Source of the DNA: Neocallimastix lanati (nom. inval.)
Taxonomy: Eukaryota > Neocallimastigomycota > Neocallimastigomycetes > Neocallimastigales > Neocallimastigaceae
Length of the DNA: 64,000 nt
Direction: 5' to 3'
Assembly: GCA_016946835.1 (NCBI GenBank)
Contig: JACVTC010000022.1
Coordinates: 1,472,501 to 1,536,500, forward strand
A model generated the notes under the pieces. That model was not told where the DNA came from. It ran no database searches and saw only the letters and a program-made list of their open reading frames with translations. The position numbers were made by a program, and so were the translations under genes. Positions 22,649-33,915 of the stretch are shown piece by piece; positions within the stretch are counted from its first letter, which is position 1; each line of letters opens with the position of its first letter.

Positions 22649-24838
22649 ATGAAATCATTAGCTTTCTTTTTTACTTATATTCTTTCAATTGCTCCATTTT
22701 TTTTAGTTCATGCTGTCAGTCAATTAACTGTTGATTGTAACAGTAAGATACGACCAGCTACTCATTGTGCCTTAGGTTCTCATTATGGTCTTACTGAAAA
22801 TGTTCCAAGCGATTATAAATCTTTAGTGTCTCCTTTACGTCTTAATGTCATGCGTGCTCCAGCTAGAAGTGGTAATGGTCGTCAACAACCTATAGGTGAT
22901 GTTCTTAAAGTAGCCAGTCGTTTATTAGAATCTCCTGGGACTAAAGTAACCATCGAATTAGCTGATATTTTACCAGGTTGGCCTTACAAATGGCCCGGAA
23001 CTCAAAAATGGCAAAGTGAAATTCAATCTTTTATTAATGATAAGAAAAAATCTGGTTTAACGAACTTTTATGGTAATGAAATTTGGAATGAACCTGATGT
23101 CACTTGGAAGGATGCTACGAACGGTTTAAGTTTCAATCAAATGTGGAAACAAACCTATGATTTCCTTCGTAAAATTGATCCAAATGAAAAAATTATTGGT
23201 CCAAGTTTCAGTTGGTATGAAGAAAATAAAATGAAAAACTTTTTACAATTTAGTAAACAAAATAATTGTCTTCCAGATATTATCGCTTGGCATGAATTAA
23301 GTGGTATTGATGGCGTCTCCAGTCACTTTAGAAGTTATCGTAACTTAGAAAAATCTCTCGGAATATCTGAACGTCCTATCACTATTAATGAATACTGTGA
23401 TGAAAATCATGATTTAGAAGGTCAACCCGGTTCTAGTGCTCGTTTCATTGGTAGATTTGAACGTTATAAGGTGGATAGCGCTATGATTACTTGGTGGTTC
23501 GTTCCTCATCCAGGTCGTTTAGGTAGTTTATTGGCCTCAGATACTCAAAAGGGGGCTGGTTGGTATTTCTATAAATGGTATAGTGATATGACTGGTGATA
23601 TGGTCAATGTTACCCCACCAAATGAAAATAGTAAATTAATTGATGGAGCTGCTTGTGTGGATTCTAATGCTCAATATGTTAGTTTCATCTTCGGTGGACC
23701 TAACGATGGTAGTGTTAAAGCTAACTTTAAGAATCTTCCATCCTTCCTTGGCTCTTCTGTGAATGTTAAGGTAGAAAAAGTAGATTGGAAAAATAAGGAT
23801 ACTCCTTCCAATGGTCCAAATACTATTTTTGAAAAGAAATACACCGTTAATAATGGTCAACTCTCCATTGATATTAATGGTTGTAATGCTACTTCCGGTT
23901 ATCGTATTTATATTAGTAAAGGAGATGGTAATAATAATAATGCTGGAAATAATAATGGTAATAATGGCAATAATGTCAATAATGGCAATAATGTCAATAA
24001 TGGCAATAATGTCAATAATGGCAGTAATGTCAATAATGGCAGTAATGTCAATAATGGCAATTATGTTAATAATGGCAATAATTTCAATAATGGAAATAAT
24101 GGTAGCAATGGTAACAATGGTAACAATAGTTATTATAATAGTAATAATAATAATAATAATAATAATCAACAAGTTCCATCCAATCAATCCCAGGCTTCCT
24201 TTTCTGTTTTTTCTAGTGGTAAATACAAGATTATTAATCGTCGTAGTGGTAAAGCTTTAGGAGTTAAGGATGACTCAACTGCTAATGGTGCCAATGTTCA
24301 TCAATGGAATGATAATGGATTTACCAGTCAGCAATGGATTATCTCTAATGAAGGTAATGGTTATAAAATTATGAATGTTAATGCCAACAAAGTATTAGAT
24401 GTTAGTGGAAATTCAAAGGATGATGGTGGCAATGTTATTATTTATACTGATAATGGTAATCCTAATCAACGTTGGATCATTAAAGATGTCGGTGGCGGCT
24501 ATGTTAACATTGAAAATGTTAACAGTGGTAAGAATCTTGATGTTGATAATAGATCTATGGCTGATGGAAGTAATATTTTACAATGGAGTAACAATGGTAC
24601 TGATAATCAACAATGGAAAATAATTTCTTTAACTACAGCTAGCAATCCTCTAGCTTATAAACCTCCAGTTAGTAATCCTCCAGCTACCTCTAATGCTTCT
24701 GCTTCATGTTCACCCAAAATATTAACTCAAGGTTATAAGTGTTGTAGTACTAATAACTGTGACATCTACATCACTGATGAATCCGGTCGATGGGGTGTTG
24801 AAAACAATGAATGGTGTGGTATTGATAACAGTTGTTAA
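22649..24838 (+). CDS. Secreted clan GH-A (GH39-like) glycoside hydrolase with CBM13 and fungal dockerin
   Basis: Single exon, 729 residues. Order: signal peptide (1-22), GH-A type barrel (about 30-320) with candidate acid/base E148 in NEIWNEPD and nucleophile E248 in ITINEYC, a beta-rich accessory region (about 320-423), an Asn/Gly repeat linker (about 426-506), a ricin-type beta-trefoil CBM13 (about 523-661) with three QxW/RW motifs (SQQW, NQRW, NQQW), a Pro/Thr linker, and a C-terminal fungal dockerin (687-729; GYKCCS, GRWGVENNEWCG). Fungal dockerins attach enzymes to scaffoldins of the extracellular cellulosome, so this is a plant cell-wall-degrading subunit. I favour GH39 by the NEP/NE spacing and fold features, but the exact family and substrate (xyloside, galactoside or arabinoside) cannot be fixed by eye. 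Lack of introns and richer codon composition than the flanks fit the bacterial origin proposed for many such enzymes. Confidence 0.88.
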   Translation: MKSLAFFFTYILSIAPFFLVHAVSQLTVDCNSKIRPATHCALGSHYGLTENVPSDYKSLVSPLRLNVMRAPARSGNGRQQPIGDVLKVASRLLESPGTKVTIELADILPGWPYKWPGTQKWQSEIQSFINDKKKSGLTNFYGNEIWNEPDVTWKDATNGLSFNQMWKQTYDFLRKIDPNEKIIGPSFSWYEENKMKNFLQFSKQNNCLPDIIAWHELSGIDGVSSHFRSYRNLEKSLGISERPITINEYCDENHDLEGQPGSSARFIGRFERYKVDSAMITWWFVPHPGRLGSLLASDTQKGAGWYFYKWYSDMTGDMVNVTPPNENSKLIDGAACVDSNAQYVSFIFGGPNDGSVKANFKNLPSFLGSSVNVKVEKVDWKNKDTPSNGPNTIFEKKYTVNNGQLSIDINGCNATSGYRIYISKGDGNNNNAGNNNGNNGNNVNNGNNVNNGNNVNNGSNVNNGSNVNNGNYVNNGNNFNNGNNGSNGNNGNNSYYNSNNNNNNNNQQVPSNQSQASFSVFSSGKYKIINRRSGKALGVKDDSTANGANVHQWNDNGFTSQQWIISNEGNGYKIMNVNANKVLDVSGNSKDDGGNVIIYTDNGNPNQRWIIKDVGGGYVNIENVNSGKNLDVDNRSMADGSNILQWSNNGTDNQQWKIISLTTASNPLAYKPPVSNPPATSNASASCSPKILTQGYKCCSTNNCDIYITDESGRWGVENNEWCGIDNSC
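23950..24112 (+). repeat. In-frame 18-bp minisatellite in the Asn/Gly linker
   Basis: Tandem units of AATAATGGCAATAATGTC encode NNGNNV, with variants giving GSNV and GNYV. The array keeps the reading frame, and its length probably varies between alleles. Confidence 0.85.
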
Positions 24839-25082
24839 GCTTTTAATCATCATATTATTAATGTATTTAAATGTAAAAAAAAAAAAAAATTGTAATTATA
24901 ATTATTGTTCTATATTTTTTAGTAAAAATCAAATAATTATATATATTTATATATAGTTTATTTTATTTTTTTTTTTTAGCATACCAAGAAATAATTATTT
25001 TATATAGTAATAATAATATTTTTTAATTTAAATTACAAAATTATTATTTTTTATAGTTATTTTCTTTAAAACAATATAAAAA

Positions 25083-25119
<37 letters not shown>

Positions 25120-25913
25120 ATTGTATAGTTATTTTTAATGTACTTACTAAAATAAAAATATTTCATTTAAAAAAAAAAAACCTTTTATTTCTATAATTAA
25201 TTTTACTAATTCAATTTTTTTTTTTTGTTTTTTATTTTATTTTATTTATTTATTTATTTTTTTTGTTAATAATATAATATTATTGTACAGTTATGTATAT
25301 AAAAAAAATTACATAAAATAAATTATTATATATCTATTATCTATTATTCATAGATTATGATATTTGGAAAAGAATTTTACTAATGATAATAGCAATATAC
25401 ATACATATAAATTTGAACTAAATATATATTTTAAAAAAAATCAAAAGTAATGTAAAGATTATTTTCATTCAAATTAAAAACAAATATAAAAACAAATGTA
25501 AAAATAATAATATAAAAGACAATACAATATTGATTTTTTCAAAAATTTAAATCGAACTTTTCATTTAATTTAGTTATATATATTTTCATTTTTTAATATA
25601 TATATATAAAAAAAATAAAAATAAAAATAAAAAATTAAATATAGAAAAGTATATATTTATTTTAAATATGTATTTAAATAGATATTTTTTACCATCCTAA
25701 AAAAAATAGATATATAATTTAGGATTTATATAAAAAATATAAAAGTTTTTTATTTTATATCTCTTTAAAAAAAATAAATTATCTTTTCATTAAATTATAA
25801 TGCATAAAATAAAATAAAAATAAAATAAAATAAAAAAATAAAAATAAAAATTAATAAATAAATAAAATAAAAAATTAAAAAAATTGAATTTGTTAAATTA
25901 TTTATGGAAATAG

Positions 25914-25952
<39 letters not shown>

Positions 25953-26764
25953 ATATTTTTATTTTATTGTCATGTTTCAATAAGAAAAAATATATATATA
26001 TAATTTTATTTTATATCAAAATTATTATGATAAAAAATTAATACTTGATACTAAAATGAATAATTATATCAATAATAATATTTAATAAATATTAATACAT
26101 TAAACAAAAATAGTATTATATTCATATTAATAATAATTAAAAAAAAAAAAAAAAAAAGTATATAAACTTTTTAAACAACTATTTTCCAGATAAAATAATT
26201 TAAAAAAAAAATTATTTTAAACGATAAATTTATAATTTGATTAAAATATTCTATATATATATATTAAGTATTAGTATATCAAAAATAATTATTATTTAAT
26301 TATTTTTTTAAAAAACAATATTTCATATATATAAAATTAAAATTATAATTTAAACATAATTTATTAAGAAATTTTAAATGAATAAAAATTTTTAGTTAAA
26401 AAGTCAATATATATATTTTACATATTTTTTCTCATAAAAAAATTAATGATTATTTTAAATACTTTTGGTTTTTATCAACCTTATAAATTCTCTATTAATT
26501 TTTATTAAGTATAAAAGTAATATTCAATTAAGTAATATTCAATAAAGTAATATTCAATTAATTATAATTAAATGAATAAACGGACAAACAAATAAATAAA
26601 TAAATATATTAAAAATGAATTAATAGATGGATGATTTTATTTTAAATAATGATTAATTCTTATATTTTGGTTGCATCACGTATAATTTAAATTTTTATAT
26701 AATAAAAACATGATTAAATAACATGATAAAAATAAATTCTTTTTTATTTTTACATAAATTTATT
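24839..26764. other. AT-rich spacer after the hydrolase gene
   Basis: No gene recognised. T-tracts (about 25086-25117 and 25916-25946), TA runs and an ATTCAATTAAGTA-like repeat near 26520-26565. Confidence 0.5.
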
Positions 26765-27240
26765 TTTTTTTTTTCGACTGGGATTAACGTGAGGGGAGGA
26801 CCATAGGGCCTTCAGTCCTTTCCTTAAATACATCAGACTCTCACTGGATTCTTTGCCATACCGTTTCAGCGTAGATGCAGACCTCTCTCTAAGTATGGCT
26901 AATATGAAAGATATTCCCTATACACCGCTTTTTTATATAACGGGCTTCTTTTCAGTGTTCTATTGAACCTAGGGGTTAGTTGAGGGAGGAACAACGGAAT
27001 AACTACACTAATTCTCTCACAAATCAAGTGCTCTTTACACTAGCAATTATATAATCAAGGAACAGGAATTCTTACCATGATTAGTGAACACCAACTTTAT
27101 TTGTTGGGAAAAACACTCTTAAAGTATGAAAAATCCCCCCCTTCCATATAAAATTCAGGAAGGTAGTCGAAAGATCGATCCTAAAGCCTTGTGTGTTAGT
27201 CCCGAACACCAACCTCCAGAATAAAAATTGGAAAGATTAC
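26765..27240 (-). mobile_element. Unclassified poly(A)-tailed retroposon candidate
   Basis: A sharply bounded block with much higher G+C than its flanks and no ORF. Read on the minus strand it ends in CCCAGTCG followed by a run of A (26765-26776 on the plus strand as T). That is the layout of a SINE or 5'-truncated LINE. A small inverted repeat (AGGAC...GTCCT) lies near the tail end. Imperfect flank similarity exists, but I could not establish a clean target duplication. It is not obviously related to the SINE at 13601. Confidence 0.5.
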
Positions 27241-28141
27241 AAACTTATTTAATATCATTATTTTATATTAACAAATTTTTTATAAATAGTATTTATGATA
27301 AATAAATATTTAAATAATTTATATTTATTTTCTATAGAATGTTTTAATATAATATTTTATGATGATAATTTATTTTATTTCATTTCATTTTCTTATACTA
27401 TTTATATTTGATATTTTAAATAGTTAATTGATATCATAAGAAGAACTTATATTTAATATAAACTGAATTGTATCAGTGTATTACATATAATTAATCTTTG
27501 AGTTTTTGCTGAAGAATTGCTTTATACTATTAATCCTACTCATTTTTTTTTTTATCTACTTTAATAATTACAATTTAATAAACCTTAATAAAATATCTCC
27601 CTAAATAAAAAAAAAAAAAAGATCAGGTTTATGTCATTGATTAAAAGTTAAAATGACGCGACTGTCTTATTATTTAATTTAAAATATATTCTATATTAAT
27701 ATAATTGTATGTATTAATGTTAATATGCCAACTATCAAACAATTCATTTAATCTTTTATCAGTATTAATTAAAATTTTTAATAAAAAAAAAAAAAATATA
27801 CTTATATACATATATATTAATATATAAAAATTATTTATACATGTTTATTTATAATTTATTTATGTGTGTATATATATATATTATATATTATTAATATATA
27901 TTATACTATATATTCATTATAATTCAATTATATATTATTTTAAATTTTTATTTATATATTATAAAAATTTGGTACAATAAATGGGTAAATAATATATTAC
28001 AAAAAGGTCAACATATATTAATATATATTAATATTTTTATATACAAAAATATATATAACCTTTATATATTATATTATGATTTAGGAATGGTAGTACTAAC
28101 AAACTTTATTTATTATTATTAATTCTGATTTAAAATTGATC

Positions 28142-28176
<35 letters not shown>

Positions 28177-29733
28177 TCTTATTATATCTTATTATTATCA
28201 TTTATTAGTATTAGTAATTGTATAATAATAATATTAGTATTAATAATAATAACAGTAATAATAAAAGTGTTTTTTTTTTGTTATTGGAGTAATTTCCGTC
28301 TCTTATAATTACTTATAATTACTTTGTTCTTTTTGGTGTATATTCATATCAGTAATATCGATATATTTATATATATCGATATAACAATATAATAATGATA
28401 ATGGTGATAATGGGTAATAGTAATAGTATTATTAATATTAATAATAATATGTACTTACATTAGGATAACGGAGCAATCTCCGATATACTAAATCATCTAG
28501 AATTGCCTCATACCTATTTTATTCTATTTTGTGTATATTCAGTAAAGTATACTTTTGAATTTTTTTTTTTTTTTTTTTAGTTACATTAGTGTTAATATCA
28601 ATAATAGTATAATGAATAAAAATAAATAATAACCTATTTTTTTTTTTCTTTTCTCTCTTATTTATTCTTAATTTTTATTATTTAAAGTTATAAAGAACAA
28701 TTTAACTTTTATTTTTTTTCTTGAAAATTATTTAAACATTTTAATTCATTTATTATGAATGATTTTATTTAAAAATAAAAAAAAAAAAAAATAAAAAATA
28801 AATAAATAAATAATAAATAATAATTAATAATAATTACAAAAAATAATAAAAAAAAAATAATAATAAAAAATAATAAAAAAAAAAAAAAAAATGAAAAATC
28901 AATAAATAATAGGATTAATTAAATTAAATTAATTTAATTTAATTTAATTTAATTTAATTAATTAAAACTTTTTTTTTTTTTTTTTTTATACAATAAATTA
29001 AATTTATTAATAATTTAAATTTAGATATGTTAATATTTAATAGTATTAATCATTTTATATTTTTAATCATTTTAATCATAATCATTTATTTTTTTTTTTT
29101 TTTTTAATTTTATTTTATTTACAATCGTTATCTTAAAAAAAAGATATTCTAAGATGTTACAAATCATCTACACAAAAACTTCTATTTATAAAAAAAAAAA
29201 AAAAAAGTTTGATATCCATAGTATCTTAGTTTTTTTTTTTTTTTTATTTTTTATTTTATGATCAACGTTCATTAATGATAATAAAATTGATTGAAAAAAA
29301 ATTTTTTTTTTTTTTTTAAAAAGTAAACAAAAAAAAAAAAAAAAGGAAAATATAGAAAAAAAAAAATTAAATATATATATATATATATGTTTTTATTTGT
29401 TTATTCATATATATATTTTTTTTTTTACTCGTCTTAACATTTATTATTAGTTGAATTATTTCAATAATATTTACATTTAATTAATTGATTATTTATTTTA
29501 TATATATAGATCTATATGAATTTTTTTTTTGATTTGTATTTAACTAAATCTTTTATTTTTATTATTATTATTTTTTTTTCCTTCTTCTTTTTAATCCAAA
29601 GGAATTAAGTCTTACCCTATCTTTAATATATATTTAAAATAAAAAAAAAAATTTTTTTTTTTTATTTTTTTTTTTACTAAATTTTTTTATTTTATTTTAT
29701 TTTAGTTTTAGTTTTAGTTTTTCCTTTTTTTAT
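27241..29733. other. AT-rich spacer
   Basis: No gene recognised. ATT and AAT microsatellites occur at about 28144-28180, 28200-28260 and 28420-28450, and a small hairpin CGGAG-CAAT-CTCCG at about 28470. The final part (28760-29730) is made of T/A homopolymers next to the 3' end of the oxidoreductase gene. Confidence 0.5.
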
Positions 29734-30726
29734 TTAATAATCTATTTTCTTTAAAATTTCGTCCATCAAACGCATATTTTTTAATGAAAATTCTTCGGTG
29801 ATTAAAGGCTTTTCACCATTCATGATACAGGCGTTAAATTGATCAAATTCAAGAGCATAATTATTATAAACACTAACTTCACGTTCAATTGTTTTACCAC
29901 CAGTGGTAATAGTGTATTTTAAATTTCCTTCTTGATTGTATTCAACATGACTTAAAATAGTACCTTTTGTACCGTGAATGAATAAACGATCATAACGACT
30001 GTTTGTATTTTCACCAAGAGACATACCTACTGTAAATGAAGCACGTGCACCACTGGCAAAATTCAATCCTGCTAATGTTAAAAAGTCAACGCCTTTTTGA
30101 ATATCAGCACATGCATGAACAGTTTCAACATCAGAATCGACTAATGATAAAATTAATGTTGTACAGTAACAACCAAGATCATACATAGCACCACCTCCAA
30201 ATTCTTTGTGTAAACGAATATCTTCTTTGTATCCTTGAGTGATGAAGGCGGTATCAATAAAATCAATATCACCAATAATTCCACTTCGAACATCCATCTT
30301 TAATGATTGAACATATTGACTATGAAGGTATGCATAAGCTTCCGTTAATAAAACATTATTTTTACGAGCCGTTTCGAACATTTTTTCTACTTCTGTGGCA
30401 TTCATGGCAAGTGGTTTTTCACAAAGAACGTGCTTTTTGGCTTCAAGTGCTTTGATAACCCATTCACAGTGAATATGATTTGGTAATGGGATATAAACAG
30501 CTTGAACTTCTGGATCTGCTAAAAGAGCATCATATCCAATGTATCCTTTTTGAATACCAAATTCTTTCATGTAGGCATCAACTTTTTCTTGACTACGTCC
30601 TGCAATTGCGTATAATTCACTATTTTTAGATTTTAACATTCCTGGAATAGTACCCCAATGGCAAATACCAGCAGTTCCCATAATACCCCATTTAACACCC
30701 ATTATGTTCTTTCTAAAAGTTTTCAA
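29734..30726 (-). CDS. Gfo/Idh/MocA family NAD(P)-dependent oxidoreductase
   Basis: 330 residues. The N-terminal Rossmann fold (about 10-130) starts KWGIMGTAGICHWG, a variant of the GxGxxG dinucleotide loop. The family signature EKPLA (HVLCEKPLA) follows, carrying the active-site Lys. The C-terminal alpha/beta domain includes GGGAMYDLGCYC, with the conserved G-D-x-G/H region. Family members oxidise or reduce sugars, inositols or dihydrodiols in the cytosol; the substrate here is not evident. No signal peptide or intron. Two starts are possible: the first ATG (30726), or the ATG at 30702 giving MGVKWGIMG, which is closer to typical family N-termini. The compact intronless frame and bacterial-style sequence suggest horizontal transfer, but this needs a phylogeny. 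Confidence 0.9.
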   Translation of the reverse strand: MKTFRKNIMGVKWGIMGTAGICHWGTIPGMLKSKNSELYAIAGRSQEKVDAYMKEFGIQKGYIGYDALLADPEVQAVYIPLPNHIHCEWVIKALEAKKHVLCEKPLAMNATEVEKMFETARKNNVLLTEAYAYLHSQYVQSLKMDVRSGIIGDIDFIDTAFITQGYKEDIRLHKEFGGGAMYDLGCYCTTLILSLVDSDVETVHACADIQKGVDFLTLAGLNFASGARASFTVGMSLGENTNSRYDRLFIHGTKGTILSHVEYNQEGNLKYTITTGGKTIEREVSVYNNYALEFDQFNACIMNGEKPLITEEFSLKNMRLMDEILKKIDY

Positions 30727-31014
30727 TTATTTATGTTAAATACAAACGTTTAAAGTTACTTTTTTTTTTTTAATGTCTACCGATTTTTCTTTTTTTTAAA
30801 TAAAAAAAAAAAAAAAAAAAGATTTACAATTCTTTTAGATTTCAAAAATAAAAAATAAATATTAAAAAAAAAAAAAAAAAATTTAAATTTTAAAAAGTAA
30901 AAATAAAAAAAAAAAAATTACTAATAGATGGTATCACATGATCTCACTGGGACATTTTTAATCATTTTATTAATAAATTAAAAAAAAAAAATAAAAAAAA
31001 AATTTTTAAGGAGT

Positions 31015-31130
31015 AATAAATAATTGAATAATAAATAATAAATAATAAATAATTGAATAATAAATAATAAATAATAAATAATTGAATAATAAATAATTGA
31101 ATAAATAATTGAATAATAAATAATTGATTA
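31015..31130 (+). repeat. Tandem repeat of AATAATAAATAATTG-like units
   Basis: Irregular array of AATAATTG and AATAATAA units, about 115 bp. Confidence 0.7.
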
Positions 31131-32606
31131 ATAATAAAAATTATTAATAAAGTATTAAATAATTACATAATGAAAATAAAATTAATATTGTATATATATA
31201 TTATATATAGTCTTTTGTTATAATATTTATATGTATAAATTTATATATTCATAATTATTCAAATTTATGTATACATATTCATATACATATATTATTTAAT
31301 TCAAATGTAATATTTGTGTAGATTTAAATTGTATAAATTTACCCAAATGTTAAAATGTTATACAATGATAATATATTCATTATTAAAAATATATATATAT
31401 ATCATACAATATTTTTTTTTTTGAAATTTTATTATTATTATTTTTTTTTTTTATTTAAAGTTAGGTAGACATAAATCTTTTTTTTTTTTTTTTTTTTTTT
31501 AATTACACAATTTTTGATCTGTTATTTGTTATTGGATTAATTAATTTTTAATATATATAAAATGAAAAATTAAATATATATATATATATTTATTTATTTT
31601 AATTAAAAATAATATTAGAGAATCTATGGGATATTTATAACAAAAGAATAATAATAAAATTAATATTATATATTAACAACAATTTACAAATATTAATAAT
31701 AATTATAATGATACTACTAATTATGGTTAATATAATAGTAGTATTATAATTATGATATACTATTGGTATAATTTTATTTTTATTTATATTATTTTATTAT
31801 TTTTTTTTTTTTTTATTTCTACTTAATAATAATTTGATTCATTCAAGTTTGGGTTATATATTGAATTTATTTCTATTTCCTTTTTTTTTTTTTTTTTAAT
31901 ATATTAGTGTCATTTTTTTTTTTTAGCTTAATATTAATATTTTTATAATTTGTTTTTTAAAAAAAAATTCTATTATGACTTATTAAATATGTTAAAATAA
32001 TTAAGATAAATAATAATAATTAATAATGATAAATGAAATAATTATTTTTTTTTAATATTTTTTTTTATTATAAATATTATTCTAATTTTTTTTTAAAAAA
32101 TTTTTTTTATTATAAATATTATTTTAACATAATACAGCTATTTAAATTATTTTTATTTAATAATTAAATAGTTATGATATACATCACTATTTTTTAATAA
32201 CAAATAATATAATCATTAACTATTATCTATGATTATTATTATTATAATTATTATTATTATAAATTTTAATATTTCTTATTTTTTTTATAAACCTTTATTA
32301 ATTAATTAATGATAACAAATAATATATTACTTTAGTAATTAATAGAATATTTTATTATACTTTATTATTATTATTATTATTATTATTATTTTTTCTATAA
32401 TTTAATTTACCATTGACCATTTTTTATTATATTATTTAATTATACTTTTCATTTGTTTATTACATTCAATTTTTATATTAATATTATATATATATATGTA
32501 AAAATTTATTATAAAAAATTTATAAAAAAAAAAAAAATTTTTTTTTAAACATATAAATATATAAATATTAATTTATAACAAATTATATAATAACAGTAAC
32601 ATACTT
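31131..32606. other. AT-rich spacer
   Basis: No gene seen; T-tracts (about 31480-31500), TA runs and ATT repeats. Confidence 0.5.
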
Positions 32607-33240
32607 ATGGATTTAGATCTTGTTGATAAACATAAATATGGAAATTGTTTCACAAAATTCAATGGGTATTCGACTCAAAGGACCAGTTACTGTGACATAT
32701 GTAAAGCAAAATCGACACTCTACTGATGATTGTGCTTTCAATGTATTTCAGAAAAAAAAACCAAAATTAATCAATCTTAGAAAAGTCAAATCAAATAATT
32801 ATAGAAAATGGAGAAACTAAATAAGAAAATAAAACAACTATAGAAAATGGTAAACCTAATAATAATAAATTAAGATATAGAGAAATAAAATTTCATTTCA
32901 ATAATAATACTTTTAAAAAAAAAAAAAAAATAAAATAAAATAAAAAAATAACCACGTATTATATTAAAACTGAAGATATGCTAACAAACAAACTCGCTAA
33001 CAAAAAAGTATTTAATGGATCAAAAATGACTGCTTTTTTACAGTTCAAATATTTCACCAGAAAAACATTCTAGTCTGAGAGGAGGAATGTTAGAATTGGT
33101 GGTGAATTCTTTAAAAAAAAAAGTTAATTAAAGTATATTTAAAATTATATTAATAATGTTTAATTTCTTTATTTGTAAATCATATATTATATAATAATAT
33201 ATGATTTGAGAATTAAATTAAAATCTTTATATTTTTAACA
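32607..33240 (+). mobile_element. Ty1/copia deletion derivative, copy 1
   Basis: Starts with a short frame (ATG at 32607) that encodes GYSTQRTSYCDICKAK and then shifts frame into HSTDDC. Together these make a CX2CX4HX4C gag zinc knuckle. It continues directly to a copia RNase H C-terminal tail (YIKTEDMLTNKLANK, compare YI-x-T-x-x-M-x-AD), a purine tract GAGAGGAGGAA, and an LTR that begins TGTTAGAAT at 33088 and seems to end TTAACA at 33240. Protease, integrase and nearly all of RT and RNase H are missing. The same joined structure recurs at 40678, 56429 and 61200. Confidence 0.75.
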
Positions 33241-33519
33241 AGCCACAATTAATATAAATAAGATAAATTTTTTTTTTTTTTTTGTCAAATTTTGGTTAAT
33301 TATCAAGTAATTATTATATTATATTAATAAATAAGCTTTATTTAAAAAAAATAAAATATTAAAAAATTCATATATATATATATAAATAATAATATTATTA
33401 ATATTAATAATAATAATACAAAATTATAATATATAGAGTAAAGGAAAAGGAAAAATAGATAAACTTTTTAAATCATAATACGTCAATGCGAAGGGTTTAA
33501 CGATTATTTATACGTTTTG
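33241..33519. other. Spacer between retro-derivative and ankyrin gene
   Basis: AT-rich. It includes AAATCATAATACGTCAATGC at about 33470, which has relatives at about 57023 and 61940 in the other units. No gene. Confidence 0.5.
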
Positions 33520-33552
<33 letters not shown>

Positions 33553-33905
33553 TTAATTATTTATTATGATTATAAAATTGATGTAAAATTATTAAAAAAA
33601 AGATATATATATTAAGCATTAATAATATAATTATTTAAAATATGATAATATAAAAATTAATATTAAATATAAATAAATATTATTTATTTAATTTTTAATA
33701 TTTCATTTTTTTTTTTTTTTTTTTTTTTTATTTAACTATTTCTTATGATTATAAATGTGATGTCCAATTAATAATAATAATAAAAAAAAAGATATATATA
33801 TTAAGCATTAATAATATAATTATTTAAAATATGATAATATAAAAATTAATATTAAATATAAATAAATATTATAAATATTAATAATTATTTATTTAATTTT
33901 TAATA
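33520..33905 (+). repeat. Direct duplication of about 190 bp in the 3' flank of the ankyrin gene
   Basis: The block 33520-33707 (T-tract, TTATTATGATTATAAA, ATATATTAAGCATTAATAAT) is repeated at 33708-33905 with few changes. The other ankyrin units carry it once. Confidence 0.75.
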
Positions 33906-33915
33906 TATTTTTTTT

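Noticed and set aside
23636-24187. Ile-rich minus-strand frame across the hydrolase linker
   Set aside because: Shadow of the Asn/Gly minisatellite; the plus-strand enzyme is clearly the real gene.
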